NCBI RefSeq assembly: GCF_014217805.1
Contig: NZ_CP055156.1
Location: 2,238,585 to 2,302,584 of the forward strand
Direction: 5' to 3'
DNA: 64,000 nt
Source of the DNA: Adhaeribacter swui
Lineage (GTDB): Bacteria > Bacteroidota > Bacteroidia > Cytophagales > Hymenobacteraceae
Shown here: positions 1 through 10,600 of the stretch, piece after piece
Numbering within the stretch: the stretch's first letter is position 1
How the letters are laid out: each line of letters opens with the position of its first letter
Notes under the pieces: model-generated
Databases searched by the model: none
What the model was told of the DNA's origin: nothing
What the model saw: the letters and a program-made list of their open reading frames with translations, nothing else
Translations under genes and position numbers: made by a program

Positions 1-1
1 C

Positions 2-460
2 TTCCATAATAACAACGAGCCCAAAGTTTTTGGCGGCAGCGCCGACATGATGGTGCGCAGTTTCGATCGCCGCATTGAAGCTTTGTTTTTAATCGTAGAT
101 GAACAACTCAAAAAAGAAGCGATTACAATTTTAAAATATAATTTAAAAGACAACAAAAACACTTACGTGATGCGCGAAGATGGGGCCTACATTAAAAAAC
201 AGGAACCCGGAGATACCTTTAACCTGCACCAGGAGTTTTATAAGCTAACCCCTGAAAAATTAGAAGATAGCGTATCGTTGCACCAGTACTTGCAGCAGAA
301 AACCGTTATTCCGGCTTATCCCCGAGCCGCTGATGGCAAAAACATTTCTCACGCAGATGATATCACAGACGAAGGCTCAGAGCCAGATGATGAAGTAGAC
401 TTAACCGACGAAGAACTGGAGGCCGTTTCTAACCCAGAGCCGGAAGCCGGGTTAGAGTAA
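2..460 (+). CDS. ppk1: Polyphosphate kinase 1, C-terminal fragment
   Basis: The reading frame is open from the left edge, so this is the 3' end of a longer gene. The visible part contains the GGSADMMVRSFDRRIEALF block typical of the C-terminal catalytic domain of Ppk1, which reversibly transfers the ATP gamma-phosphate to polyphosphate. The catalytic histidines lie upstream and outside the window. The last 35 or so residues are an acidic tail (DEGSEPDDEVDLTDEE) beyond the usual domain end. The gene faces a Ppx/GppA phosphatase on the other strand, so a polyphosphate-making and a polyphosphate-degrading enzyme are side by side. The first ATG in view (47) is internal, not a start. Confidence 0.9.
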   Translation, partial: FHNNNEPKVFGGSADMMVRSFDRRIEALFLIVDEQLKKEAITILKYNLKDNKNTYVMREDGAYIKKQEPGDTFNLHQEFYKLTPEKLEDSVSLHQYLQQKTVIPAYPRAADGKNISHADDITDEGSEPDDEVDLTDEELEAVSNPEPEAGLE

Positions 461-515
461 GTTATTTATTATTTTTTAAATTTTTACATTTCGGAATAAC
501 TCATCTACCATAATG

Positions 516-550
516 GCCGAAGTAAATCCTTAAATGGGAGTTACTTCGGC
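516..550 (+). terminator. Hairpin ending ppk1, overlapping the ppx stop
   Basis: GCCGAAGTAA (516-525) pairs perfectly with TTACTTCGGC (541-550), and TCC/GGA extends the stem inside. It is followed by a weak T-rich run (TTTGTGCTTTT). The right arm lies inside the last codons of the opposing ppx gene. It probably terminates ppk1. Confidence 0.5.
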
Positions 551-1417
551 TTTGTGCTTTTCGTACAGGGCTTGCAACATACCATCTTTTAAACCCACGG
601 TAGGTACCAGCATGCTCTCTACCCGGGCCCATTGCATCGCCGACAAATAAATCCGGGCCGCCGGTACAATCACATCGGCCCGGTCGGGGTTTAAAAGCAA
701 AATGGTTTGCCGTTCTTCCATGGTCATGTTTTCCAGCTGGTCTACAATTTCTTCTATTTGCTTTTTAAAGATGGGTTTACCGGCCATTTTACCGGCTAGC
801 TCGTAAATCTTGTTAATGTTACCACCGGTGCCTACGGCGCGGGTTACGTTGTTTTTACGGGCATTTTCTTTTACCCATTCTTTCATAACGCCCCATATTT
901 CGCTGCGGCCATCTTGTTGCAATTGCCGGATAGAACCTAACTCAAACGATTGCGAGGCTACTTTTTGGTGGTTCACGTACACGTTAAACTCGGTGCTACC
1001 GCCACCCACATCAATGTGCAGGTAATTTTTATCGTCGAGTAAGTTATGTATTACTTTGTTAATGTACTCCGCTTCGCTAAAACCATCAATTACTTCAATC
1101 CGCATATCCAGTAAATCGTAAACGCGTTTAATTACCTCCGGGGCGTTTTGCGCCATACGCATGGCCGAGGTGGCACAAACCAGATAATGGTCTACTTCGT
1201 GTACCTCCATAAGCAGCTTCAGGGCGTGCAAAAATTTAATAAATTTAGTTTCGCGGGCTTCCGAAATTACCCCGGTGGCAAACACATCCTGGCCCAGCTT
1301 CATGGGATACCGGATGTATTCGATGCGTTTAAATACCGGATTATTGTGGTAAATAAAAACGTTGGAAATCTGGCACCGGATCGCATTGGACCCAATATCT
1401 ATAGCGGCTAATTTCAA
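530..1417 (-). CDS. ppx: Ppx/GppA-family phosphatase (exopolyphosphatase)
   Basis: This 295-residue protein belongs to the ASKHA fold. The phosphate-binding motif DIGSNAIR is at residues 7-14 and the second nucleotide-binding motif DVGGGSTEF is near residue 137. The length fits the short two-domain form without the HD extension of long enzymes such as E. coli Ppx. The family hydrolyses terminal phosphate from polyphosphate or from pppGpp, and the sequence alone does not separate these. Convergence with ppk1 supports a polyphosphate role. The protein has no signal peptide and should be cytoplasmic. The ATG at 1417 gives the conserved MKLAAIDIGSN start. Confidence 0.88.
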   Translation of the reverse strand: MKLAAIDIGSNAIRCQISNVFIYHNNPVFKRIEYIRYPMKLGQDVFATGVISEARETKFIKFLHALKLLMEVHEVDHYLVCATSAMRMAQNAPEVIKRVYDLLDMRIEVIDGFSEAEYINKVIHNLLDDKNYLHIDVGGGSTEFNVYVNHQKVASQSFELGSIRQLQQDGRSEIWGVMKEWVKENARKNNVTRAVGTGGNINKIYELAGKMAGKPIFKKQIEEIVDQLENMTMEERQTILLLNPDRADVIVPAARIYLSAMQWARVESMLVPTVGLKDGMLQALYEKHKAEVTPI

Positions 1418-1693
1418 GCGTAATGTAGATTATATGGTTAAAGTGCCGTAAAGATAATAAATGGCCTATAAATTTATTTAGACGTGGCAAGCCTGCTGCA
1501 GATTTAAGTGGTTTATCTCTAAACTTTAATTTAGGTTGTGCATAGCTACTGGAATTTAAAATTTTTAAAAAATAGGTCTTACAAGTAGTTACATTAAAGG
1601 CTAAAACTTTAAAAAGAGGAAGCGTAAATTTTAGAAAGGCTTATTTGTCCGGGTTCTTACTTTATAGTAACTTACTAAATCTAACACCGCCCC

Positions 1694-2542
1694 ATGAAAC
1701 TAATTGAATGCCCCCGCGATGCCATGCAAGGGTTTTTTCGTAACATTCCTACTGCCACTAAAATTAGCTATTTGCAGCAATTACTGGCCGTTGGTTTTGA
1801 TACCCTGGATTTCGGGAGTTACGTTTCGCCGAAGGCTATTCCGCAAATGGCCGATACGCCGCAGGTGTTAGAAGCTTTAAATTTAAGCGCCAGCACTACC
1901 CAATTATTAGCCATTGTGGCCAACGTACGCGGTGCCGAACAAGCTGCTCTGCAGGAAAAAATCACCTGCCTCGGTTATCCTTTATCTTTATCCGAAACTT
2001 TTCAGCAACGAAATACCCGCCGCTCTATCCAGGAGGCTTTTACGGACGTGGCCCAAATTCAGGAGTTATGTTACCGGCACCATAAAACACTGGTTATTTA
2101 CTTATCCATGGGCTTCGGTAACCCGTACCAGGAACCTTGGAATCCTGATTTGGTGGTAGCGTTTACACAGAAATTAATAAATTTAAAAATTTCAATTATT
2201 TCGCTTTCCGATACGGTAGGCATAGCGCAACCTGCTGATATTCAAGAATTATTTAGTTATTTAATTCCTGCTTTTCCAGAAGTTGAGTTTGGCGCGCATT
2301 TGCACGTGCAGCCGCATAACTGGCAAGAGAAAGTGGCGGCGGCGGTAGCCGCCGGATGCCAGCGATTTGATGGGGCTTTAAGAGGATTTGGGGGCTGCCC
2401 CATGGCTACGGATCACCTGACGGGTAATCTGGCAACCGAAAATTTGGTGGCTTATTTCGAAAATATTGCCGTACCTTTGAAAATTAATAAACAAGCTTTT
2501 AGATCGGCGCTAACCCTGGCCGAAACTGTTTTTATTCCCTGA
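1694..2542 (+). CDS. mvaB: Hydroxymethylglutaryl-CoA lyase family protein
   Basis: This is a 282-residue TIM-barrel protein of the HMG-CoA lyase family. It carries ECPRDAMQG near the N-terminus (usually GPRDGLQNE), SYVSPKAIPQMADT at about residues 43-56, an HLHVQPHNW metal-binding block, and GFGGCPMATDHLTGNLATE with the mobile-loop cysteine. The family splits HMG-CoA into acetoacetate and acetyl-CoA in leucine degradation. The first motif deviates (DA instead of DG), so a relative acting on another acyl-CoA is possible. Its TGA directly abuts the next ATG at 2543, which implies co-transcription and coupled translation with the LutA-like protein. Confidence 0.82.
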   Translation: MKLIECPRDAMQGFFRNIPTATKISYLQQLLAVGFDTLDFGSYVSPKAIPQMADTPQVLEALNLSASTTQLLAIVANVRGAEQAALQEKITCLGYPLSLSETFQQRNTRRSIQEAFTDVAQIQELCYRHHKTLVIYLSMGFGNPYQEPWNPDLVVAFTQKLINLKISIISLSDTVGIAQPADIQELFSYLIPAFPEVEFGAHLHVQPHNWQEKVAAAVAAGCQRFDGALRGFGGCPMATDHLTGNLATENLVAYFENIAVPLKINKQAFRSALTLAETVFIP

Positions 2543-3283
2543 ATGATGGCGAAACCTGTAGTTGATATATTTATTCCTTGTTTTATAGACCAATTGTATC
2601 CGGAAACCGGCTTAAACATGGTAAAAGTGCTGGAAAGGGTAGGTTGCGACGTGCGTTATAACCCTAACCAAACCTGTTGCGGGCAACCTGCCTACAATGC
2701 CGGTTTTTTAGATGAAAGCTGCCAGGTGGCGCACAAATTTCTAGATGATTTTTCCGCCGAAACTTCGGATTATATTGTTAGCCCCTCGGCTTCGTGCGTG
2801 GGTATGGTGCGCAACGCCTACGCCGATATGTTTGTGACTACCTCTAAGTTTATTAACTACCGCAACATGGAACGCAAGGTATTTGAGTTTACCGAGTTTC
2901 TGGTGGATGTGTTGTTAATTGATACTGTGCCGGGAGCCCGTTTAGATGGTACTGTTACCTACCACGATTCGTGCAGCGCTTTGCGCGAATGCGGCATTAA
3001 AGAAGCGCCCCGGCGCCTGCTCCAGAATGTAACTGGTTTGCAATTATTAGAAATGCCCGAAACGGATACCTGCTGTGGTTTTGGGGGAACATTCGCGGTT
3101 AAGTTTGAGTCTATTTCGGTGGCCATGGCCGAGCAAAAAGTAGAAAACGCGTTAACCACCGGAGCCAACTACATTGTATCTACCGATACCAGTTGCCTGA
3201 TGCACCTGGATGGTTACATTCAACGGAACAATAAACCCATTAAAACCATGCACATTGCCGATGTGCTGGCTAGTGGCTGGTAG
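2543..3283 (+). CDS. LutA/YkgE-like (Fe-S)-binding protein with two CCG domains
   Basis: This 246-residue protein has two cysteine-rich CCG domains. The first has FIPCF, then NQTCCGQPAYNAGF. The second has YHDSC, then ETDTCCGFGGTFAVKF. These are the ligands for iron-sulfur or disulfide chemistry in LutA, GlpC and heterodisulfide reductase proteins. LutA works with LutB and LutC in L-lactate oxidation, but neither partner is visible here. The gene starts directly after the mvaB stop. There are two adjacent ATGs (2543 and 2546). The function next to an HMG-CoA lyase is unclear. Confidence 0.82.
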   Translation: MMAKPVVDIFIPCFIDQLYPETGLNMVKVLERVGCDVRYNPNQTCCGQPAYNAGFLDESCQVAHKFLDDFSAETSDYIVSPSASCVGMVRNAYADMFVTTSKFINYRNMERKVFEFTEFLVDVLLIDTVPGARLDGTVTYHDSCSALRECGIKEAPRRLLQNVTGLQLLEMPETDTCCGFGGTFAVKFESISVAMAEQKVENALTTGANYIVSTDTSCLMHLDGYIQRNNKPIKTMHIADVLASGW

Positions 3284-3310
3284 TTAAGTAAAATTTTTTA
3301 AGCAAAAGAA

Positions 3311-3340
3311 AGCCCGGTTAATGCGTTAACCGGGCTTTTT
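3311..3340 (+). terminator. Intrinsic terminator after the mvaB/lutA-like pair
   Basis: AGCCCGGTTAA (3311-3321), loop TGCG, TTAACCGGGCT (3326-3336), then a T run. The 11-bp stem is perfect. It also lies 3' of dapA on the opposite strand and could serve both genes. Confidence 0.85.
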
Positions 3341-3387
3341 GTTTATTCTAGAAATGTAAAATTTTAAAAATTTATGAAGGCGGGCCT

Positions 3388-4251
3388 TTACAGTAGCTTC
3401 TGCAACTTGGTTTTTAAAGCCATAGTAGCTTCCAGTAATGGTAAACGTACATACGGGCGGGCAATGCCTAAAATCTCCAGGACTGCTTTAATGCCAACCG
3501 GATTGCTTTCTTCGTACATCAGCGGGTTAATTTCGGTAAAATCCAGCAGTAATTTCGTAGCTTCCGGAAAGTTATGGTCCAGAGCCAGTTTTACCATCTG
3601 GCAATATTTTTCGGGAAAAGCATTGCCAAGAACCGAGATAACGCCTTCGGCCCCAACGGAGATTAAAGGTACCGTAAGCATGTCGTCGCCGCTGATCAGC
3701 ATAAAATCGGCGGGTTTATGCTTTACTATTTGTAGGCACTGTTCCAGATTACCCGAAGCTTCTTTTATCCCGATAATATTGGGGTGCTTGGCTAATTTTA
3801 GCGTTGTTTCAGCGGTTAAATTGATAACGGTTCGGCCGGGCACGTTGTACAAAATAACCGGAACCGGGCTGGCATTCGCTATTTCTAGGTAATGCTGGTA
3901 TAGGCCTTGCTGCGTAGGTTTATTGTAATAGGGGCTTACCGAAAGAATGGCTGTAACTCCGGTAAAATCGGTGCGCCGGATAACATCTACCACTTGATGG
4001 GTACTGTTGCCGCCAATGCCAAAAACAACAGGAACTCTACCGGCCGCAAAATCTTTTACGTAGGTCAAAATTTCTATCTTTTCGGTATCCGTTAGTGTAG
4101 GCGATTCGGCGGTAGTACCATTTACCACTAAATAATCCACGCCACCTTCCAAATTAAAATGGAGCAGCTTTTTTAAACTGTCATAATCAACGGCTAAGTC
4201 CTGGGTGAAGGGGGTAATAAGCGCTACTCCGGTGCCGCGTAATATTTTCAT
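3388..4251 (-). CDS. dapA: 4-hydroxy-tetrahydrodipicolinate synthase
   Basis: This 287-residue aldolase condenses pyruvate with aspartate semialdehyde in lysine and diaminopimelate synthesis. The tyrosine of YNVPGRT is at residue 135 and the Schiff-base lysine of GIKEASGN is at residue 163. NGTTAESPTL at 44-53 contributes the conserved threonines. Length and motifs match canonical DapA; a related N-acetylneuraminate-lyase family enzyme is less likely. It has its own promoter immediately upstream (4300-4330), separated from ligA by a hairpin. The protein is cytoplasmic. Confidence 0.93.
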   Translation of the reverse strand: MKILRGTGVALITPFTQDLAVDYDSLKKLLHFNLEGGVDYLVVNGTTAESPTLTDTEKIEILTYVKDFAAGRVPVVFGIGGNSTHQVVDVIRRTDFTGVTAILSVSPYYNKPTQQGLYQHYLEIANASPVPVILYNVPGRTVINLTAETTLKLAKHPNIIGIKEASGNLEQCLQIVKHKPADFMLISGDDMLTVPLISVGAEGVISVLGNAFPEKYCQMVKLALDHNFPEATKLLLDFTEINPLMYEESNPVGIKAVLEILGIARPYVRLPLLEATMALKTKLQKLL

Positions 4252-4270
4252 GCCTTAAATTTTGAAAAAA

Positions 4271-4293
4271 GAAGCTCTTGGGGTAAGAGCTTC
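4271..4293 (-). terminator. Hairpin between ligA and dapA; also first bases of the dapA leader
   Basis: On the minus strand GAAGCTCTT, loop ACCCC, AAGAGCTTC is followed by TTTTTTC, an intrinsic terminator for ligA. It sits exactly where the predicted dapA transcript would begin. Confidence 0.7.
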
Positions 4294-4299
4294 ATTTTT

Positions 4300-4330
4300 C
4301 AAAAGTACATAGCACCTTAAAAATATCAAA
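4300..4330 (-). promoter_or_regulatory. Bacteroidota-type promoter for dapA
   Basis: Read on the minus strand, TTTG (4330-4327), a 19-base spacer, then TACTTTTG (4307-4300). Both elements match the Bacteroidota consensus TTTG/TAnnTTTG exactly. The start of transcription would fall around 4293, about 42 bases before the dapA ATG. Confidence 0.65.
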
Positions 4331-4436
4331 ACAGAAAATCCGGTTGAGCTACTTTTACCGTACAAATCCGGAGTTTCTGGCTGATAAGTAGGTTTTCTTA
4401 AAGGCTGATTGTTAAATTTTTTAAAAATTTATCGAT

Positions 4437-6467
<2,031 letters not shown>

Positions 6468-6512
6468 CTACAAATCCTACGTTTATTTCGGTAGCCGGAA
6501 TACCCAAAAATT

Positions 6513-6540
6513 AAAAAAGCTACTGGTAAGTAGCTTTTTT
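6513..6540 (-). terminator. Bidirectional hairpin after the DUF4920 gene
   Basis: AAAAAAGCTAC (6513-6523), loop TGGTAA, GTAGCTTTTTT (6530-6540). It lies just downstream of the minus-strand DUF4920 gene and upstream of ligA. Confidence 0.75.
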
Positions 6541-6556
6541 TAAAATAATGGTTTGA

Positions 6557-7045
6557 TTATCTTAATTGTACGCCATCGGCTACAAACGTTATTTCTTTTT
6601 TTGGTTTTATCACGGCTTGAATTTCTGCTGCCGACTTGCCGGCATCTTTTAAATAATGCTGTTGGTCGGCCACCGAAATAACTTCCTGGTAAGCGGTACC
6701 TTCAAACACTACTTCTTTGCCGGTTAAGTTTTTGGGTACAAAAAAGCCGTAATCGCGGAAGCGTACTTTCATACGGGTGTCGTTGCTTAGTTTTACGTCC
6801 ATCCAGCAGCCTTTTACCTGGCAAACATCCTGCACTACGCCGGTTACAGTGGCTTGCACCGAATCTTTACCAGCTAAAACTTGGGGTAGTTGCGTAGACG
6901 GAATAACCTTGCTCGCCGAAACTGGCTGGCCAAAATGGGCTGCTTGCGGGTTTTTACCGGTGGCAGATGTAGTTTGAGCCTGAGCACTTATGAAAATGGA
7001 GGCAGCACCCAAAATAACGGTTAATAAAAAAACAGCCTGTTTCAT
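6557..7045 (-). CDS. DUF4920-domain exported protein
   Basis: The preferred start at 7045 gives 162 residues beginning MKQAVFLLTVILGAASIFISAQAQ, a clear signal peptide. An upstream in-frame ATG at 7066 would add seven residues before it. The mature part matches the DUF4920 family: VQDVCQVKGCWMDVKL, then FRDYGFFVPKNLTGKEVVFEG. The paired cysteines around KGCW and the small beta domain suggest a periplasmic OB-fold-like protein, possibly metal or cofactor related. No function is established for the family as far as I know. It is monocistronic and ends at a strong hairpin. Confidence 0.78.
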   Translation of the reverse strand: MKQAVFLLTVILGAASIFISAQAQTTSATGKNPQAAHFGQPVSASKVIPSTQLPQVLAGKDSVQATVTGVVQDVCQVKGCWMDVKLSNDTRMKVRFRDYGFFVPKNLTGKEVVFEGTAYQEVISVADQQHYLKDAGKSAAEIQAVIKPKKEITFVADGVQLR

Positions 7046-7516
7046 ATTTAAAATAATACGTTGCAATCTGGTAAATTTAATTAAACAAATTTAACCATTT
7101 AAAGCTGGAAACCAGCGGAATTATTGCGGAATTAAAACCATGGCCGACAAGCCAAAAAGTAATATTTGACTAAATTAATTAGTAGTTAAGTGCAGAAGCT
7201 CTTTTAATTTATTAGCCCGGTATATTCCTAAGTAAAATGGGTAAGGTAAACGCCGCACGATTTTTAAAAACTTAAAAAAACAGGAGCCATTCCTGGCGGT
7301 TTTTTGTTATACCTACGTTATAAGATAAGTGGCGAGTTGGATTAAAATCAATGCGCGTTGTTTGGTGGCAGTACGTTCTTAGAGCGCAAATAGGAAGTGT
7401 AAATCCTGCTTTTGCAAAGTATAAATATTTCGTAATTTGTCTGGTAATAAACGTAATGCGTAACGTTTAGCATTGTTCTTTTTAGTTTTTGTATTACCAG
7501 CAGAAGTGAGGCATAT
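7046..7516. other. Intergenic region between divergent genes
   Basis: This stretch of 471 bases is AT-rich. The only structure seen is a short hairpin CAGGA-GCCAT-TCCTG (7281-7295) followed by GCGGTTTTTTG, which resembles a weak terminator but ends no recognisable gene. No convincing promoter was found for the oxidase subunit gene. Confidence 0.4.
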
Positions 7517-8152
7517 ATGGAACCGGATAACAAAAATACGATAGGTACCTCCAGCAGTTCTACTTTTTCCCGCATCGAAAAGGTACATCCTTTTTTAATG
7601 ATGCTGTATTTGGTAATAGTAGGCATATCGGTGCTGTTTTTAATTTTAATGGTAGCTTACATCCGGACCCGTTTATTAGAAGAAGGCCCCATTAACCGGC
7701 ATTTCCCTCAGTTTTTTAGTTTCAGTACCATTTTAATCTTGCTCAGTAGTTTTGTAATTAGCCGCTCGTCTTACTTTTACCGCAAAGACGATCTGTTGAA
7801 ATTAAAGATTACATTGTGGGCCACCTTGTTGCTCGGAATGGGCTTTGTGTGGTCGCAGATTGCTGGTTGGCGCGAAATGGCGATGCACGGCATTCCATTT
7901 CAGGGGGGCGGCTCGGGTACGTATATTTACCTGATTTCGGCGCTGCACAGCGTGCACTTGCTGGGAGGGTTCTTGTATTTATCTTATATTTTGCTCAGAA
8001 CCTTGCATGCTTCCCTTAACCCTATCCGCACGTTAGTATTCATCCGGAACCCGTATCGCCGGCAGCAAATAACCATGTTGTGTACGTACTGGTATTTTAT
8101 GGATATTTTGTGGGTAGGTATTTACCTGGTTTTCCTGTTTTTTAATTACTAG
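7517..8152 (+). CDS. Heme-copper oxidase subunit III family protein
   Basis: This 211-residue membrane protein has five predicted transmembrane segments, starting near residues 28, 66, 93, 128 and 185. Family features include the SALHSVHLLGGFLYLSY segment with paired histidines, and WYFMDILWVGIYLVFLF at the C-terminus, typical of cytochrome c oxidase subunit III. Subunit III supports proton uptake and stability of the oxidase. No subunits I, II or IV and no assembly factors are nearby, so this is an orphan copy. The first 20 residues are a hydrophilic serine-rich extension (TSSSSTFSRIEK). Confidence 0.85.
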   Translation: MEPDNKNTIGTSSSSTFSRIEKVHPFLMMLYLVIVGISVLFLILMVAYIRTRLLEEGPINRHFPQFFSFSTILILLSSFVISRSSYFYRKDDLLKLKITLWATLLLGMGFVWSQIAGWREMAMHGIPFQGGGSGTYIYLISALHSVHLLGGFLYLSYILLRTLHASLNPIRTLVFIRNPYRRQQITMLCTYWYFMDILWVGIYLVFLFFNY

Positions 8153-8290
8153 CTAAAAGGTTGCCCCTACAATGGCGCAGACCCGGATATAGTAAATATC
8201 TCCATATAATTGTTCGTGCCGCTGGCTTTGTTTTCCGAAAAAGCAAAAATTTAAAAATTTCTTATCCTGAATTTTAAAAGCGGCTAACGG

Positions 8291-10474
8291 CTAATGCACT
8301 AAGGTTACGGAGCCCCGGTACTCTTTATCCGAAAACTTGATTAAGTAAAAGTAAACGCCATCGGTTGCATCTTTACCGGTCCATTTAAATGCCCGGTCGT
8401 TGCTGGTATATACCTGGTTGCCCCACCGATTAAATATTTTAATGCTGGCGAAAACGCTTTCGCAAAAATCAGGGGGTAAGTTGGGTAATTCAAAAAAGTC
8501 GTTTAAACCATCGCCGTTCGGGGTAAATATATTGGCTGGTTTAAAGGTATCGGACTTTTGTGGCTCAATTATAAACGTTACACTTTTTATGGCGGGCGGG
8601 TAAGCCTGGCAAGCATTTTCCTGCACTGCAAAATCTACCTTAAAAGTTTCTCTATCCAAAGACTTGCAATCGGGTGTCCAGGAAAATAAGGTTCTCGCGG
8701 AGCCGTTGCCGGAAGCCGGGGTAAATTGCATGCCATAATCGGCCATGTTAAACCCGTCGCCGGTTGCCGACAAAATAATCGCATTTACATCCGGGTCCAG
8801 GCCAAAAACAGAATCTTTAACCGAACCACCGTACGGAATTTTAATGGTTTGTCCGGCCAGTAAGGTACGTATTTCGGGCGGACCGTTTTGGTTTTCTGGT
8901 CGTACTTCGATGGTGGTGGTTTTGGTTACGGGTTGGTTACAATTTAAGGTAGTAGCTTCGAAATCGAGTAAATAACTGCTTTGACCCATGGCAGCACAAT
9001 CAATTTCCCACCGGAAAGGTACGGTTACGGTGCCGGCGGCGGAAGCTGCCGGAAAAGTGATTTTCTGACCGGGTAGTTTAAAATTACGGGGTTTTAATTT
9101 TACAGATACTACTTCATTATCCGGGTCGCTGCCAATAACATCAAAATTTAAAATATCGCCCGTTTTGGCCAGTATAATAGTATCGGGAGCAGTTGTACGA
9201 ATAGCAGGAGGTTGATCGGGTAAAGGTTCGGCAATTATGGCCAGCCGAATGGTATCTATTTTGGGTAAGCTGCAACCATTATCTTTTACCATTACGTCCA
9301 GCAAATACACTTTACCCTGCGAATTCAGACACGTTGGGAAACATACCGTAGCTTGCAAAGAGTCTTTGGCACCGTTCCGGTTTACTACGCCCTGCGTAAT
9401 GCTTAAAATCTGATCGGATAAGGCAAAGTTAACCGGCCGGTAAGTAATAGTAAGTGGTTCATCTGGGTCGGGATCGGTCATAAAAATATCGATGCAGCGA
9501 TTGCTGGTGGGCGTTAACCGCAAAGTGTCGCCTTCGTGGTAAAAGGTTGGGTTGCCTTGCTCGCGGGCCAGTATCTGGGGCTTGGCATTAGAGGGGCAGT
9601 TTAAAACCAGCAATTGAAAGTCGCGGCGGGTTTCGCCGATTTTTACATTATCGCGGTACTCGCTGCACCGCACCCCAAATACAAACAAACCTACGTGGTT
9701 GGGGTTAACCGTTAACCGGCCCGTAAACCGATCGATGGAAATACTGGGATTACCCGGAATTTGGTTGTTTACCCCTAAACCATCGGACCAGCGAACAGTA
9801 GGGTAGGGGCCGGCATACGGATCCGGAGGTAGAGGCGTAGCAGGCGTGCTATAACCATTTAAAGGAGTAATCATTTCATAAACCAAGGAGTCCTGGTCTT
9901 TGTCGGTGCCGGCAAAATCAAAATAGAAAAGTTCGTTTACGCAGGCATAATCGCTGAGTGGCGGGAATAACTTGGGCGAGGAGTTAATAAATGGTTGATT
10001 ATTTTTTACCACGGCCGGAAACTCCATATAAAAAGCCTGGCCGGCATCCTGGGGCCTTTGGATGTTAGTTATAACATTGTTCCGGCAGCATCTTTCCCAG
10101 ACTACGTAGTAACCGGCGGGGCTGTCGTAATAATTCTGGTTTAACTGTAGCGTATTGGTATAAACCAGTTTGCTGGTACTTAAAGCAGCATTGGTGCAGG
10201 CAATAGAGGTATAGGCAACTGGTGTAACGGAGGCAAGCGGCATAAATACTTGCTGCATGAGTAAGTTGGTGCGCTTATCAAAAATGCTGGCAATAACCGA
10301 ATGATCCAAGGCACCCGGGTTGCCGTTGTAATTATCAAAGTACATGTTTAAGGTAAGCTGGTAACTGGAGCCAGAACGGTGTTCTAATTCAAATTCGCCG
10401 CCAACAATATGCGTGGCCCGGGCAAGCTGCGCGAAACAAAATAAAATGAATAAAAAAAGTAGCCGTTTTGCCAT
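8291..10474 (-). CDS. T9SS type B sorting-domain surface protein (gliding-motility-associated C-terminal domain)
   Basis: Starting at 10474 gives a 727-residue protein opening with MAKRLLFLFILFCFAQLARA, a signal peptide; the ATG at 10489 adds five residues. The body consists of immunoglobulin/PKD-like beta domains with PDPDEPL and DPDNEV motifs. The last 85 or so residues form the CHU_C/type B sorting domain (FTPNGDGLNDFFELPN, IKIFNRWGNQVY, KWTGKDATDGVYFYLI). This domain directs export across the outer membrane by the type IX system and surface attachment. Many cysteines occur throughout. The ligand is unknown; adhesion or a structural surface role is the likeliest guess. Confidence 0.85.
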   Translation of the reverse strand: MAKRLLFLFILFCFAQLARATHIVGGEFELEHRSGSSYQLTLNMYFDNYNGNPGALDHSVIASIFDKRTNLLMQQVFMPLASVTPVAYTSIACTNAALSTSKLVYTNTLQLNQNYYDSPAGYYVVWERCCRNNVITNIQRPQDAGQAFYMEFPAVVKNNQPFINSSPKLFPPLSDYACVNELFYFDFAGTDKDQDSLVYEMITPLNGYSTPATPLPPDPYAGPYPTVRWSDGLGVNNQIPGNPSISIDRFTGRLTVNPNHVGLFVFGVRCSEYRDNVKIGETRRDFQLLVLNCPSNAKPQILAREQGNPTFYHEGDTLRLTPTSNRCIDIFMTDPDPDEPLTITYRPVNFALSDQILSITQGVVNRNGAKDSLQATVCFPTCLNSQGKVYLLDVMVKDNGCSLPKIDTIRLAIIAEPLPDQPPAIRTTAPDTIILAKTGDILNFDVIGSDPDNEVVSVKLKPRNFKLPGQKITFPAASAAGTVTVPFRWEIDCAAMGQSSYLLDFEATTLNCNQPVTKTTTIEVRPENQNGPPEIRTLLAGQTIKIPYGGSVKDSVFGLDPDVNAIILSATGDGFNMADYGMQFTPASGNGSARTLFSWTPDCKSLDRETFKVDFAVQENACQAYPPAIKSVTFIIEPQKSDTFKPANIFTPNGDGLNDFFELPNLPPDFCESVFASIKIFNRWGNQVYTSNDRAFKWTGKDATDGVYFYLIKFSDKEYRGSVTLVH

Positions 10475-10600
10475 GTAGTAATAAACCAAAGTACTGGTCT
10501 AAACTACAAAATTTTTAAAAAAAATACTTGTGGGCTACAAATAAAAGAACGGGTATTCCGTTGATTTCAAGAGCTTATCCGGGCTTATTGAATTAAAAGG

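Noticed and set aside
3374-3892. A 172-codon open frame opposite dapA
   Set aside because: It is antisense to conserved dapA codons, has no family features, and is explained by the codon use of dapA.
7348-7626. A minus-strand open frame over the start of the oxidase subunit gene
   Set aside because: It overlaps a conserved gene, has low-complexity content and no start signal.
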